This document shows positions 1-7,924 of a stretch of 22,969 bases of DNA, in pieces. The notes beneath the pieces were generated by a model that was not told where the DNA came from, did not search any database, and was given only the letters and a program-made list of their open reading frames with translations. Source of the stretch: Pseudomonadota bacterium (GTDB lineage Bacteria; Pseudomonadota; Gammaproteobacteria; Burkholderiales; Rhodocyclaceae); contig WRJU01000244.1 in assembly GCA_009778425.1 (NCBI GenBank), forward strand, positions 1 through 22,969. Reading direction: 5' to 3'. The number at the start of each line of letters is the position of its first letter. The stretch's first letter is position 1. Position numbers and translations under genes: made by a program.

Positions 1-437
1 GCGGTCTTGCCGCCCACCGAGGAATCCACTTGCGCGAGCAGCGTGGTCGGTATCTGGATGAAGGGCATGCCCCGCTGCCAGCACGCCGCAGCGAACCCTC
101 CCATATCGCCCACCACGCCGCCGCCAAGGGCAATGAGGGTGGTGGATCGCTCGCAATGCCCACCCGACAGGGCATCGAAAATCGTGTTGAGGGTCTGCCA
201 CTCTTTATACGCTTCGCCATCGGGCAGGATGATGGGGACGATTTCCACGCCCGCGCCCACGCGGGCAAGCCCCGCGCACAGGCGCTCAAGGTAAAGCGGC
301 CCGACCACTTCGTTGGTCACGATTGCGACCTTGCGTGATCGCAGGTGAGGAAGGAAGAGTTCCGCGCGGTCGATCAGGCCCGCCCCGATGCGGATGGGAT
401 AGCTGCGCGCGCCCAGTTCGACATTCAGGACGCGCAT
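1..437 (-). CDS. aroB: 3-dehydroquinate synthase, N-terminal part (cut by window edge)
   Basis: AroB converts DAHP to 3-dehydroquinate, the second step of the shikimate pathway, using NAD and a divalent metal in the cytoplasm. The visible 145 codons run off the left edge. My translation begins MRVLNVELGARSYPIRIG and contains the family's NAD-binding motif GGGVVGDMGG (residues about 105-114) and PTTLLAQVDSSVGGKT (about 130-145), both characteristic of AroB. The start is the ATG at 437, which lies inside the 3' end of aroK (stop at 425-427), a 13-bp overlap implying translational coupling. The gene follows aroK as in most beta- and gammaproteobacteria. The metal-binding C-terminal domain is outside the window. 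The visible part has no frameshift. Confidence 0.96.
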   Translation of the reverse strand, partial: MRVLNVELGARSYPIRIGAGLIDRAELFLPHLRSRKVAIVTNEVVGPLYLERLCAGLARVGAGVEIVPIILPDGEAYKEWQTLNTIFDALSGGHCERSTTLIALGGGVVGDMGGFAAACWQRGMPFIQIPTTLLAQVDSSVGGKT

Positions 438-970
438 AAAGATTTCCCGTTCGCGTTCGCCGTGTGCTCGGCCAGCGCCTTTTCGACCCTTCTTGCCATT
501 GACGAACAGGAACCATGTTCGCCGTCGACGACGATGTCGGCCACGGCTCGGTACAGAGGGTCGCGCTGGCGATACAGTTCCTCGATGCGCCCGCGCGGGT
601 CTTCGACCTGAAGCAGCGGACGGTTGCGGTCGCGCCGGGTGCGTTCCCAGAGAACAGAGGGCGGCGTGTTGAGATAGATGACGGTTCCCCGCTCCGAGAG
701 CAGGGCGCGATTGGCGGGATCGAGCACGATGCCGCCACCGGTGGCGATGATGATGTCGGGTTCGTCGAGCAGTTCGGCGAGCAGGCGCGACTCGCGCTGC
801 CGGAAACCGGCCTCGCCTTCAATCTCGAAGATGATGGGAACCGATACGCCGGTACGCGCGATGAGTTCATGGTCGCAGTCAGCAAAACGCAGGTTCAGGC
901 GTCTGGCCAGTTCGCGCCCCACCGTCGTCTTACCGGCTCCCATCATTCCAATCAGAATCAAACAGGTCAC
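425..970 (-). CDS. aroK: Shikimate kinase
   Basis: AroK phosphorylates shikimate at the 3-hydroxyl with ATP in the cytoplasm. The 181-residue protein has the usual family length. It shows a Walker A loop GMMGAGKTT (residues 8-16), the shikimate-binding FADCDHELIARTG segment with its Asp pair, the RQRES motif, ATGGGIV, the arginine-rich lid RRDRNRPLL, and RDPLY near the C-terminus. The start is GTG at 970; I see no Shine-Dalgarno sequence, because the 20 nt upstream are the tail of a terminator-like hairpin (990-1020). The gene overlaps aroB by 13 bp. In related genomes aroK usually follows pilQ directly; here an exporter gene separates them. Confidence 0.96.
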   Translation of the reverse strand: MTCLILIGMMGAGKTTVGRELARRLNLRFADCDHELIARTGVSVPIIFEIEGEAGFRQRESRLLAELLDEPDIIIATGGGIVLDPANRALLSERGTVIYLNTPPSVLWERTRRDRNRPLLQVEDPRGRIEELYRQRDPLYRAVADIVVDGEHGSCSSMARRVEKALAEHTANANGKSLCAS

Positions 971-978
971 TTGTTTTT

Positions 979-1075
979 TCGCAAAGATGAAAAAAGGCGG
1001 CGCCCAGAGAGGACACCGCCCTACATCATAACAGCGCGGAAGCCTTGTTTGATTCCGCGCAGAGTCAAAGCCTCA
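979..1075 (-). repeat. Copy B of duplicated pilQ-end/terminator segment
   Basis: This 97-bp segment aligns end to end with 2489-2582. Identical blocks are TGAGGCTTTGAC at one end, CTGTTATGATG in the middle and TTTTTCATCTTTGCGA at the other end; the hairpin between them is similar in sequence and conserved in structure. The copies differ by a 3-bp length change. Copy B carries an extra 8-bp inverted repeat, GCGCGGAA/TTCCGCGC (1034-1041 and 1053-1060), that copy A lacks. Confidence 0.85.
990..1020 (-). terminator. Rho-independent terminator-like hairpin between mdtD and aroK
   Basis: On the minus strand, GGCGGTGTCC and GGGCGCCGCC form a 10-bp stem (two G-U pairs) around a TCTCT loop, followed directly by six T. 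It sits 45 bp after the mdtD stop and only 20 bp before the aroK GTG. It is a near copy of the hairpin after pilQ (2500-2531). Confidence 0.82.
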
Positions 1076-2486
1076 CGCTGCCATGGCCGTCTTTTTTCAA
1101 CTGTAAAAAAATCCAGGTCGAGGCCAGCGTAATAACGCCCATACAGATAAAAGTGATGGTGAAGGCACGATTATTGTCGCTGCCGGAGATAGCGCTGAAA
1201 GCGGCGAGCAAGGCCCCTGCTGTACTGATGCCCAGACTCATCGAAAGCTGCATGACCATCGAAAGCAGACTGCTGCCGCTGCTTGCCTGCTGCGGCTGAA
1301 GATCTTTGAGCGTAATCGAGTTCATTACAGAAAATTGCAAGGAATTGATGGCGCCGAAAACAAAAAGCTGAGTAATCAGCCACCAGAAAGGGGTCGCGGG
1401 CGAGATCAGAGAGAAAGCGCAGATCATGAAACCGACCAGGAAAGTGTTTGCGGCCAGCACCCGGCGGTAGCCGAACCGGCTGACCAGCGCGCTCACCAGA
1501 CCTTTTGCGCTTATTCCAGCAAGCGCCGCTGGCACCATCATCAATCCGGCCTTGAACGGAGGGTAATCGAGTCTGATTTGCAGCATCAACGGCAGCAGGA
1601 ATGGCATCGAGGCGTTGCCGATGCGGGCGAAGAAGTTGCCGAAAATACCGACACAAAAGCTTGGGGTATGAAAGAGGCTCAACGGGAAAAGCGGCGCCGA
1701 AGAAGCGGGGTGAGGCGCCGATTCCCACCGGGCTGCGCGCAGCCAGTAGGCGGCTAACGCGATCAGACCAGAAACAAACAGAGCCACGATTTCCGTGCGT
1801 TGCAAGCCGAGGTTCGAAATGCCGTCGAGCGCGACAGTAATCACCACCATGCAGAAAGCAAGCAAGGCATAACCCGAGAGATCGAACGGCGACAGGGACG
1901 AGGCGCGAAAATCCGGCATCAGGCGCATGCCGAGCAAACCCGCGATCAGCCCCACCGGCAGGTTGATCAGAAAAATCCAGTGCCAGGAGGCAATTTCGAC
2001 CAGAAGCCCACCCAAGGAGGGGCCGACAAGCGGGCCGATGAGTCCGGGAATGGTCACGAAGCTCATTGCCTGGAGGAACTTCTCACGCGGGAAAGCGCGC
2101 AGAACGGCCAGCCGCCCTACAGGCATCAGCATCGCGCCGCCCATTCCCTGAACAATACGGGCCAGAACCAGCTGCGTCAGTGTTTGCGCCTGCGCGCACA
2201 GAAGCGAACCGAATGTAAACAGAACCACGGCGGCGGTAAAAACGCGGCGCGTGCCAAAACGGTCGGCCAACCAGCCCGACGCGGGCATAAACAAGGCTAC
2301 GCTCAAGGTGTAGGCGATAATGACCATGTGCATGCGTAACGGGTGCTCGCCCAGACTGGCGGCCATTGTCGGCAAGGCCGTATTGACGATGGTTGCGTCA
2401 AGCATCTGCATGAAAAAACCCAGCGCAACAAGCCAGAGCAGGGTGCGATTCGGGCTATTCAGGTCAGAAGTAGGGGTTTCCGTCAT
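1065..2486 (-). CDS. mdtD: MdtD-like multidrug efflux transporter (DHA2 family, 14 TM)
   Basis: This is a proton-driven drug exporter of the inner membrane, 473 residues, of the DHA2 family with about 14 hydrophobic segments. Motif A appears as GWLADRFGTRR (about residues 70-80) and motif C as PGLIGPLVGPSLGG. The N-terminal GFFMQMLDATIVNTALP, the MHMVIIAYTLSVA segment, FDLSGYALLA and ITLKDLQPQQASSGSSLLSM closely resemble my memory of E. coli MdtD (YegB), hence the symbol; substrates cannot be told from sequence. E. coli mdtD sits with mdtABC and baeSR, but this copy is alone between pilQ and aroK. The ATG at 2486 is 14 nt from the upstream hairpin and has no Shine-Dalgarno sequence. The last codons and stop lie inside a segment duplicated from the end of pilQ. 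Confidence 0.88.
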   Translation of the reverse strand: MTETPTSDLNSPNRTLLWLVALGFFMQMLDATIVNTALPTMAASLGEHPLRMHMVIIAYTLSVALFMPASGWLADRFGTRRVFTAAVVLFTFGSLLCAQAQTLTQLVLARIVQGMGGAMLMPVGRLAVLRAFPREKFLQAMSFVTIPGLIGPLVGPSLGGLLVEIASWHWIFLINLPVGLIAGLLGMRLMPDFRASSLSPFDLSGYALLAFCMVVITVALDGISNLGLQRTEIVALFVSGLIALAAYWLRAARWESAPHPASSAPLFPLSLFHTPSFCVGIFGNFFARIGNASMPFLLPLMLQIRLDYPPFKAGLMMVPAALAGISAKGLVSALVSRFGYRRVLAANTFLVGFMICAFSLISPATPFWWLITQLFVFGAINSLQFSVMNSITLKDLQPQQASSGSSLLSMVMQLSMSLGISTAGALLAAFSAISGSDNNRAFTITFICMGVITLASTWIFLQLKKDGHGSVRL

Positions 2487-2488
2487 GA

Positions 2489-2582
2489 TCGCAAAGATGA
2501 AAAAGGGCGGTACCCCGAAAGGATACCGCCCAGCATCATAACAGTTAGAGGCGTCTGTTTTTAACGCATGGTCAAAGCCTCA
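2489..2582 (-). repeat. Copy A of duplicated segment (end of pilQ through terminator)
   Basis: This 94-bp segment starts within the last seven codons of pilQ and ends just before the mdtD start codon. It aligns with 979-1075 (copy B). Because it includes pilQ coding sequence, A is likely the original and B the copy, or the two arose when mdtD was inserted. Confidence 0.85.
2500..2531 (-). terminator. Rho-independent terminator after pilQ
   Basis: On the minus strand, GGGCGGTATCC and GGGTACCGCCC pair over 11 bp (one G-U) around a TTTCG loop, followed by five T. It lies 29 bp after the pilQ stop and ends 13 nt before the mdtD ATG, so it may act either as the end of the pil operon or as part of the mdtD leader. 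Confidence 0.85.
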
Positions 2583-4741
2583 TCGACGATGCGCGGGGTT
2601 ACGAAGATCAGCAGTTCGCTTTCCGTCTTTTCCTTACGGCTCGAACGGAAGAGATGGCCGAGGATGGGGATGTCGCCAAGTAGCGGAACCTTGTCCACAT
2701 CGTTTCTTTCTTCGTCGATGTAGATGCCGCCAATCACCACGGTTCCGCCGTTGTCGATCAACACATCGCTCTTGACATTCTTGGTATCGATCGAGATTGC
2801 CCTACCATTTCCCGTATTAACATCTTCCCCCTTGGAATCCCTGTTCACCTGGATGGCAAGCTGCAAGCGGCCATCCGGCGTGATTTGCGGTTTGACCTTG
2901 AGCGAGAGCACCGCTTTCTTGAACGAGACGCTCGTCGCTCCGGAACTCGACGCTTCCTGGTACGGAATCTCTGTTCCCTGCTCGATCAAGGCTTCGACGT
3001 TATTGGCGGTCAGCACACGCGGGCTGGAGATGGTACGCGCCTTGCCGTCCGTTTCCTGCGCCTGCAACTCGATATTCAGGAACCGCGTGAGTTTGCTGTT
3101 GACGAGCGTCAAACCGAGCGATCCGAACAGGTTTGCATCATTTCCGCTTTGGATGCCGCCCTCGCTTGGATTGAAATTACCGATACTGGTCTTGCCGAAA
3201 CCGATTTGCGCGCCCCCACCCAGGCTCGCCAAACCGTTGCTGCCACCGCCCAGTTTCACGCCGAGGTCACGCGCAAAACCTTTTTTGGCCTCCACGATAC
3301 GGGCTTCGATCAGCACCTGTCTCGGTGCAATATCGATCTCGGTAATGACCCGGCGCACATCGGCAAGGCGCGAACCGACATCGGTCACGAAAACCTTGTT
3401 GCTGCGGTCATCGACCACCACGCTGCCGCGCTTGGACAACACGGTCTGGCCCTTGGCTTGCAGGAATTTGGTGATTTCCGTGGCGCGGTGGTAGTTGATC
3501 TGGAAGCTCTCGGTTTGCAGCGGTTCCAGTTCTTCAACCTGCGCGCGCGCCTCGTTGATCATCTTTTCACGCACAGCGAGTTCTTCGCCAGGGGCAATCC
3601 AGATCACGTTGCCGTTCTTGCGCATGTCCAGCCCCTTGGCCTGGAGGATGATGTCCAGCGCCTGATCCCAGGGCACATCCTTCAACCGCAGGGTGAGGTT
3701 GCCCTGCACGGAGTCGGACGTGACGATGTTGAAGTCGGTGAAATCGGCGATGACCTGCAACACCGAGCGCACATCGACGTTCTGGAAATTGAGCGAGAGT
3801 TTGTCGCCCGCATACTTGACGCGCCCGCCGCCTCTTTGCACGAGCCGGTTGGGGTCTTCGGCGACGCGCTTGACTTCCAGCACGAACTGGTCGTTGCTCT
3901 GGTAGGCGTTGTGTTCCCACATCCCGGTGGGCGTCACGGTCAGGCGGACGTTCTCGCCCTGCTGTTCGGCAAGCATTTGCGTCACCGGCGTACCGAAATC
4001 GGTAACGTCCGACCGACGGCGAAGATTTTCCGGCAATGTCGCCTTGAGGAAACTCACGACCAGTTTGCCGCCCTGCTGGCGCACATCGACGCCAACGTCG
4101 GCGCTGGAGAGTTGAACGATGACCCGCCCCTCGCCCCTGTCGCCACGGCGGAAGTTGATGTCATTGACGCTGCGCCCCAATGCGGCTCGCTGCGGCGCAA
4201 CCTGTGCCGAGGCAACCCGTACCGGCGCGGGAGCAAGCGTAGGTGCAGCCACCCTGGCAGCGGGCGTACCGGCTGGCCTCGGTGCGGATGCCGCATTGCT
4301 TCCCTGGGTCAAGGCAATGGTCAGCGTATTGCCGTTGACGCGGGTATCGTAGGACAGGAGTTTGGCCATGTTGAGCACCATGCGGGTGCGGTCGCCGACC
4401 TGTACGATGTTGACGCTGCGTAAATCGCCGCGCTCGACGCTCTGCACGCTCTGACCGACTTCGTTGGCCATGCCCGGAAAGTCGAACGCGATCCGGGGCG
4501 GGTTGGCCACGGTGAAACTGGCCGGCGTTGCCTTCAGGGGCGTTTTCGTGGTCAGACGCACATAGAGCGTGCCGCCGTCATCGGCCACATTGAACGACTT
4601 GATACTGTTGAGGTTGGCGGCGGCAACGGCTTGCCCCTGAACCGGAAATTGCGCCTGCGCCTGCGCGGGGAACCCAATCATGGATAAGCCCACCATTGCC
4701 GCCATCAATAATGATGACGGCGCACCTGTTTTCGTTTTCAT
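2561..4741 (-). CDS. pilQ: Type IV pilus secretin PilQ
   Basis: PilQ forms the outer-membrane gated pore through which the type IV pilus passes. From the ATG at 4741 it has 726 residues. It begins with a Sec signal peptide ending near AQAQAQ (about residue 31), followed by two peptidoglycan-binding AMIN-type domains (about 40-120 and 190-290), an STN domain (KLSLNFQNVDVRSVLQVIADF), a secretin N domain, and the secretin core. The core ends with VPLLGDIPILGHLFRSS and LLIFVTPRIV, both family signatures. The start is chosen because ATG 4741 overlaps the pilP stop as ATGA and has a strong AGGAGG; an upstream alternative at 4795 would overlap pilP heavily. It is the last gene of pilMNOPQ and is followed by a terminator. 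Confidence 0.97.
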   Translation of the reverse strand: MKTKTGAPSSLLMAAMVGLSMIGFPAQAQAQFPVQGQAVAAANLNSIKSFNVADDGGTLYVRLTTKTPLKATPASFTVANPPRIAFDFPGMANEVGQSVQSVERGDLRSVNIVQVGDRTRMVLNMAKLLSYDTRVNGNTLTIALTQGSNAASAPRPAGTPAARVAAPTLAPAPVRVASAQVAPQRAALGRSVNDINFRRGDRGEGRVIVQLSSADVGVDVRQQGGKLVVSFLKATLPENLRRRSDVTDFGTPVTQMLAEQQGENVRLTVTPTGMWEHNAYQSNDQFVLEVKRVAEDPNRLVQRGGGRVKYAGDKLSLNFQNVDVRSVLQVIADFTDFNIVTSDSVQGNLTLRLKDVPWDQALDIILQAKGLDMRKNGNVIWIAPGEELAVREKMINEARAQVEELEPLQTESFQINYHRATEITKFLQAKGQTVLSKRGSVVVDDRSNKVFVTDVGSRLADVRRVITEIDIAPRQVLIEARIVEAKKGFARDLGVKLGGGSNGLASLGGGAQIGFGKTSIGNFNPSEGGIQSGNDANLFGSLGLTLVNSKLTRFLNIELQAQETDGKARTISSPRVLTANNVEALIEQGTEIPYQEASSSGATSVSFKKAVLSLKVKPQITPDGRLQLAIQVNRDSKGEDVNTGNGRAISIDTKNVKSDVLIDNGGTVVIGGIYIDEERNDVDKVPLLGDIPILGHLFRSSRKEKTESELLIFVTPRIVDEALTMR

Positions 4742-5295
4742 TTTCCTGCCTCCTGCCGCTCTTGCAACTGTACGGTTGTAACTCGTTCGACCCAACCTTC
4801 ATTCAAATCCTCAACCAATTCCTGAAGTTCCAGCGAATCCTGGTTGATGGCGATGACTTTTCCATAATTGCGTCCAATGAAATTGCCGACGTGCACTTGG
4901 TAGAGCGCCTTGTCGGCCTGGACGAGCGCATGGATCGACTTGCCCTTCCCGAGCACACCGACCATTTTCAGGGTCTCCAGCGGATAGGCTTCCAGCGGTT
5001 CGCGCTGCCTGTCGGGGTCGAGGCGCGGGTCGTCCGCGCGAAGCCTCTCCGGCTTGGCCGGTTCAATACGGGCCACGTTGAACGGCTCCATGTCACCAAG
5101 AGCGATGTAATCGACGACCGGAAAAATTTTGATTTCCGGCAACGGCTTGACCGCGCCGCGCATGCCTGCGGCCTGTTCGCGCATCCAGAGCTGGATGTCT
5201 CCCTGGTCGTTCTGGCAGCCGGCTACCATGACGCCGCAGACCAATACCATCGCGGCGAGCGCGCTTTGTTTTGCTTGAGCAGGGTGCATTCTCAT
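4738..5295 (-). CDS. pilP: Type IV pilus assembly lipoprotein PilP
   Basis: PilP is an inner-membrane lipoprotein that links the PilNO dimer to the secretin PilQ across the periplasm. The 185-residue protein has a hydrophobic signal with lipobox VAGC and lipidated Cys27. A proline-rich linker (around FPVVDYIALGDMEPFN) leads to the C-terminal beta domain with LKMVGVLGKG and YQVHVGNFIGRNYGKV, typical of PilP. It starts at ATG 5295, overlapping the pilO stop as ATGA, behind GGGGAGG. Its own end overlaps pilQ in the same way, so translation is coupled on both sides. Confidence 0.96.
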   Translation of the reverse strand: MRMHPAQAKQSALAAMVLVCGVMVAGCQNDQGDIQLWMREQAAGMRGAVKPLPEIKIFPVVDYIALGDMEPFNVARIEPAKPERLRADDPRLDPDRQREPLEAYPLETLKMVGVLGKGKSIHALVQADKALYQVHVGNFIGRNYGKVIAINQDSLELQELVEDLNEGWVERVTTVQLQERQEAGK

Positions 5296-5963
5296 TTTTT
5301 GCCTCCCCGCTGCCTGTTCAGTTCTTCTTCATCGAGGTAGCGATAGGTCTCCGCCGTCGCATCCAGCTTTAGCCGCCCATCGTAGGCAACAGAGGCTTTT
5401 TCCCTGCCCCTGTTGCTGTGGGCCGGAGCCGCCGTGAGCACCATGTTCTTGATCGTGACGATGCGCGGCATCTTGGCGACATCGCTGGCGAATTCCCCAA
5501 GGTCGTTGTAGCTGCCCGTCACGCTGATCGTGACCGGAACTGCCGCATAGAACTCCCGGATGTCGTCCTTGGCGGGCTGGAACAGGTCGAACTGCAAACC
5601 GCGCCCAACCCCGGCCTGGTTGATGTCCGAGAGCAGGGACTCCATCTCGGCCTTGCCCGGCAACTGCCGGACGAGGGAATCGAACTGGCGGTTGATTTCT
5701 TCGAGTTGGCGCTTGTATTCGTCGAGATTGACGGCCTGGCGCTTCTTGTTCACCCAACTGTCACGCAGCTTCGATTCTTCCTGCTGTTTTTGTTCCAGTT
5801 CGCTCCATTGATCCGACCAATCGAGAAACCAGCCCGCCGCAACCACCGCGACCAGAATCAGCACGTAAGCCGCAATTCTCGGCGCTTTCGGCCAACCCCC
5901 GGGGTCATTGAGGTTCAAGCCCCGGAAATCGTCCTGCAGACGTTGAAAGTCGATACCTTTCAT
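5292..5963 (-). CDS. pilO: Type IV pilus inner-membrane protein PilO
   Basis: PilO pairs with PilN in the inner membrane and forms the alignment complex with PilP and PilM. The 223-residue protein has a short cytoplasmic N-terminus, one transmembrane helix at about residues 29-46, a charged coiled-coil stretch (about 50-100, rich in E, Q, K) and a ferredoxin-like periplasmic domain containing VTISVTGSYNDLGEFASDVA, a PilO signature. It starts 3 bp after the pilN stop behind an AGGAA element and ends in an ATGA overlap with pilP. Confidence 0.95.
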   Translation of the reverse strand: MKGIDFQRLQDDFRGLNLNDPGGWPKAPRIAAYVLILVAVVAAGWFLDWSDQWSELEQKQQEESKLRDSWVNKKRQAVNLDEYKRQLEEINRQFDSLVRQLPGKAEMESLLSDINQAGVGRGLQFDLFQPAKDDIREFYAAVPVTISVTGSYNDLGEFASDVAKMPRIVTIKNMVLTAAPAHSNRGREKASVAYDGRLKLDATAETYRYLDEEELNRQRGGKK

Positions 5964-5966
5964 TTC

Positions 5967-6560
5967 CTAGCCCTTTTGTGTCGTCGCGGCATGGGTTGCC
6001 GCCTCGCTGGCAGGCGTGGAGGGCTTCTCGATATAAACATTGATCTCGAAGCGGTACACACGCCGGTTGTTGAGCAATTCCGCCACGCTCTTGACCACTT
6101 CCGACTTCGCCAGGAACGGCGATTCGTTCAGGCTGCTCATCATGTTGGAGATGCGGGCGTTGGATTGCGCGTAGCCCTTCAGGGCGATCTTGTTGCCGGA
6201 TTGAGACACCGAGGACAAAAAGACCCCGGACGGTATCCGCGTAGCCAGTTCATTGAACAGGTGCACGGTTTCGGCCCGGTTGCTCTGCAAGGTCTCAATC
6301 ACCTGTTTGCGGGCCAGAAGACGGTCTATCTGGCCGCGTAAATCCTTGATTGCCTCAATTTCACGGTCGAGCGCAGCGATGTCGTCCTTGAAGGTTTTGT
6401 TGCGCATAGCCTGACGCTCGATGTCCCCGGCGTTGATCATGTGCATCAGGAGCCAGACCGCGCCACCCAGCGCGAGCATCAATCCGGCGCTCACGTAGAA
6501 CTGCCGACGCCGCTCTTTGCGTTTTTCTTCCCGGTGAGGGAGGAGATTGATCCTGATCAT
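5967..6560 (-). CDS. pilN: Type IV pilus inner-membrane protein PilN
   Basis: PilN is a bitopic inner-membrane protein whose cytoplasmic N-terminal peptide binds PilM and whose periplasmic domain pairs with PilO. The 197-residue protein opens with MIRINLLPHREEKRKERR, the conserved PilM-docking peptide. A transmembrane helix follows at about residues 23-42, then a coiled coil (about 50-90) and a periplasmic domain with SGVFLSSVSQSGNKIALKGY. The start overlaps the pilM stop as ATGA. The Thr/Ala-rich last 20 residues look unstructured. Confidence 0.96.
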   Translation of the reverse strand: MIRINLLPHREEKRKERRRQFYVSAGLMLALGGAVWLLMHMINAGDIERQAMRNKTFKDDIAALDREIEAIKDLRGQIDRLLARKQVIETLQSNRAETVHLFNELATRIPSGVFLSSVSQSGNKIALKGYAQSNARISNMMSSLNESPFLAKSEVVKSVAELLNNRRVYRFEINVYIEKPSTPASEAATHAATTQKG

Positions 6561-7630
6561 TCGTCAAATCTCCGCAGGGCCAATCCGCACGCCACCATCA
6601 GGGAAGGCGCGTCGGCCAGCAGTTTTCTGGTTCCCAGCCTTGCCGACACCGTCATGCCCGAAAAGGGATTGGCGATGCAGGTTTTCACCTGGGTGCGCTT
6701 GCCGACGGCATCCGCCAGACCGGGGATGGCCGCACAGCCCCCGGCCAGCACGATGTAATCGACTTCGTTGTACTGCGTGGAAGTGAAGAAGAACTGCAGG
6801 GCGCGCGAGACTTCGAGCGCCAGGTTTTCCATGAACGGCTGCAACACTGTGCTCGCGTAATCATCCGGCAGGCTGTTTGAACGCTTGGCCGCTTCGGCTT
6901 CGTCCAGGCTCATGCCGTACTGGCGGGAAATATCCTTGGTGAGTTGCTGCCCGCCGAATGCCTGTTCACGCGCATAGACTCGCTGCCCATTGCGCAGGGC
7001 GATGAAATTCATCACCGCCGAGCCAATATCCACCAGCGCTACCAGTTTGCCCAAACCCTCTCCCGGCAACTGCCGGGCCACCAGATCGAAAGCGGCTTCG
7101 AGCACCAAGGATTCGACATCGACCACCACCACCTTCAGCCCGCAGGCTTCCGCCACGCCGACCCGGTCTTCGACCTGCTCCTTGCGCGAAGCCGCGACCA
7201 ACACCTCCACTTCGTCCGGAGCGCCGGTCGAACCAATGACCTGAAAATCGAGATTGACTTCGTCGAGCGCGAACGGAATGATCTGCGCGGCCTCGGACTC
7301 GACCTGCATCTCCATGTCCAACTCGCGCAAGCCGGCCGGCAGGACGATCTTCTTGGCGAACACCGCCGAAGTCGGCAGGGCAATGGCGACATTCTTGACG
7401 CCAGAGCCGAAACGCCGCAGCGCGCGCCGCAAACCGTCGGTCACGGCATCGAAGTTGGCGATATTGCCGTCTACCACGGCTTCGCCCGAAAGCGGCTCGA
7501 TCACATAGCGTTCCACGCACCGCGTATCCCGGTCGCCAGAGGCCAGTTCTACCAGCTTGACCGATGAGGACGATATGTCGAGCCCGACAAGCTGACGCGA
7601 TCTTGAACCGAAGAGAGAAATATCGGCCAC
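6557..7630 (-). CDS. pilM: Type IV pilus actin-like ATPase PilM
   Basis: PilM is a cytoplasmic actin-fold protein that binds ATP and the N-terminus of PilN, linking the pilus motors to the alignment complex. The 357-residue protein shows the phosphate-1 motif GLDISSSSVKLVEL (about residues 17-30), a second phosphate loop VALVDIGSAVMNFI, and the adenosine motif IVLAGGCAAIPGLADAV. The start is GTG at 7630, 6 nt downstream of an AAGGAT element. It heads pilMNOPQ and is divergent from mrcA, a layout common in beta- and gammaproteobacteria. Confidence 0.96.
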   Translation of the reverse strand: MADISLFGSRSRQLVGLDISSSSVKLVELASGDRDTRCVERYVIEPLSGEAVVDGNIANFDAVTDGLRRALRRFGSGVKNVAIALPTSAVFAKKIVLPAGLRELDMEMQVESEAAQIIPFALDEVNLDFQVIGSTGAPDEVEVLVAASRKEQVEDRVGVAEACGLKVVVVDVESLVLEAAFDLVARQLPGEGLGKLVALVDIGSAVMNFIALRNGQRVYAREQAFGGQQLTKDISRQYGMSLDEAEAAKRSNSLPDDYASTVLQPFMENLALEVSRALQFFFTSTQYNEVDYIVLAGGCAAIPGLADAVGKRTQVKTCIANPFSGMTVSARLGTRKLLADAPSLMVACGLALRRFDE

Positions 7631-7700
7631 GAAAAATCCTTTTTCTTCATCATGTTAGGAAACAAACCAAACTTGCGTCTGGTCTCCCGGCACATGCCCC

Positions 7701-7730
7701 ACTCTAGGCAAGCCCTCAGAAGCGTCACAA
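7701..7730 (-). promoter_or_regulatory. Candidate sigma-70 promoter for pilMNOPQ
   Basis: On the minus strand, TTGTGA (7725-7730) is separated by 18 bp from TAGAGT (7701-7706), about 70 bp upstream of the pilM GTG. Both boxes are imperfect, so this is only a candidate. Confidence 0.35.
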
Positions 7731-7888
7731 GGAACTTTCCCCTTTATGTCTTCATTAAGTGACACCGAAGCATTCCCACAAAAACATTCTTCTCGGTTCG
7801 CTGTCGGTAACACCCGGATGATCCAGGCAGCCTGCCCTCTTTCAGTAACGGCTCCGAACGCCGTGAATGAACCCCTCTCTTGCCCGTA

Positions 7889-7894
7889 TATAAT
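7889..7894 (+). promoter_or_regulatory. Candidate -10 box for mrcA
   Basis: A perfect TATAAT lies 30 bp before the mrcA ATG; no good -35 hexamer is at the usual spacing. Together with 7701-7730 it accounts for the 294-bp divergent pilM/mrcA gap, in which I see no gene. Confidence 0.45.
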
Positions 7895-7924
7895 GTGATC
7901 TGTTCAATTTCACACGGACACCTC

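Noticed and set aside
2885..4423. 512-codon open frame antisense to pilQ
   Set aside because: It is a shadow of pilQ in high-GC sequence, with no start context or known motif.
7880..7924. TTG at 7880 as an upstream start for mrcA
   Set aside because: It lies upstream of the TATAAT box, so it would not be on the transcript; ATG 7925 directly precedes the membrane anchor.
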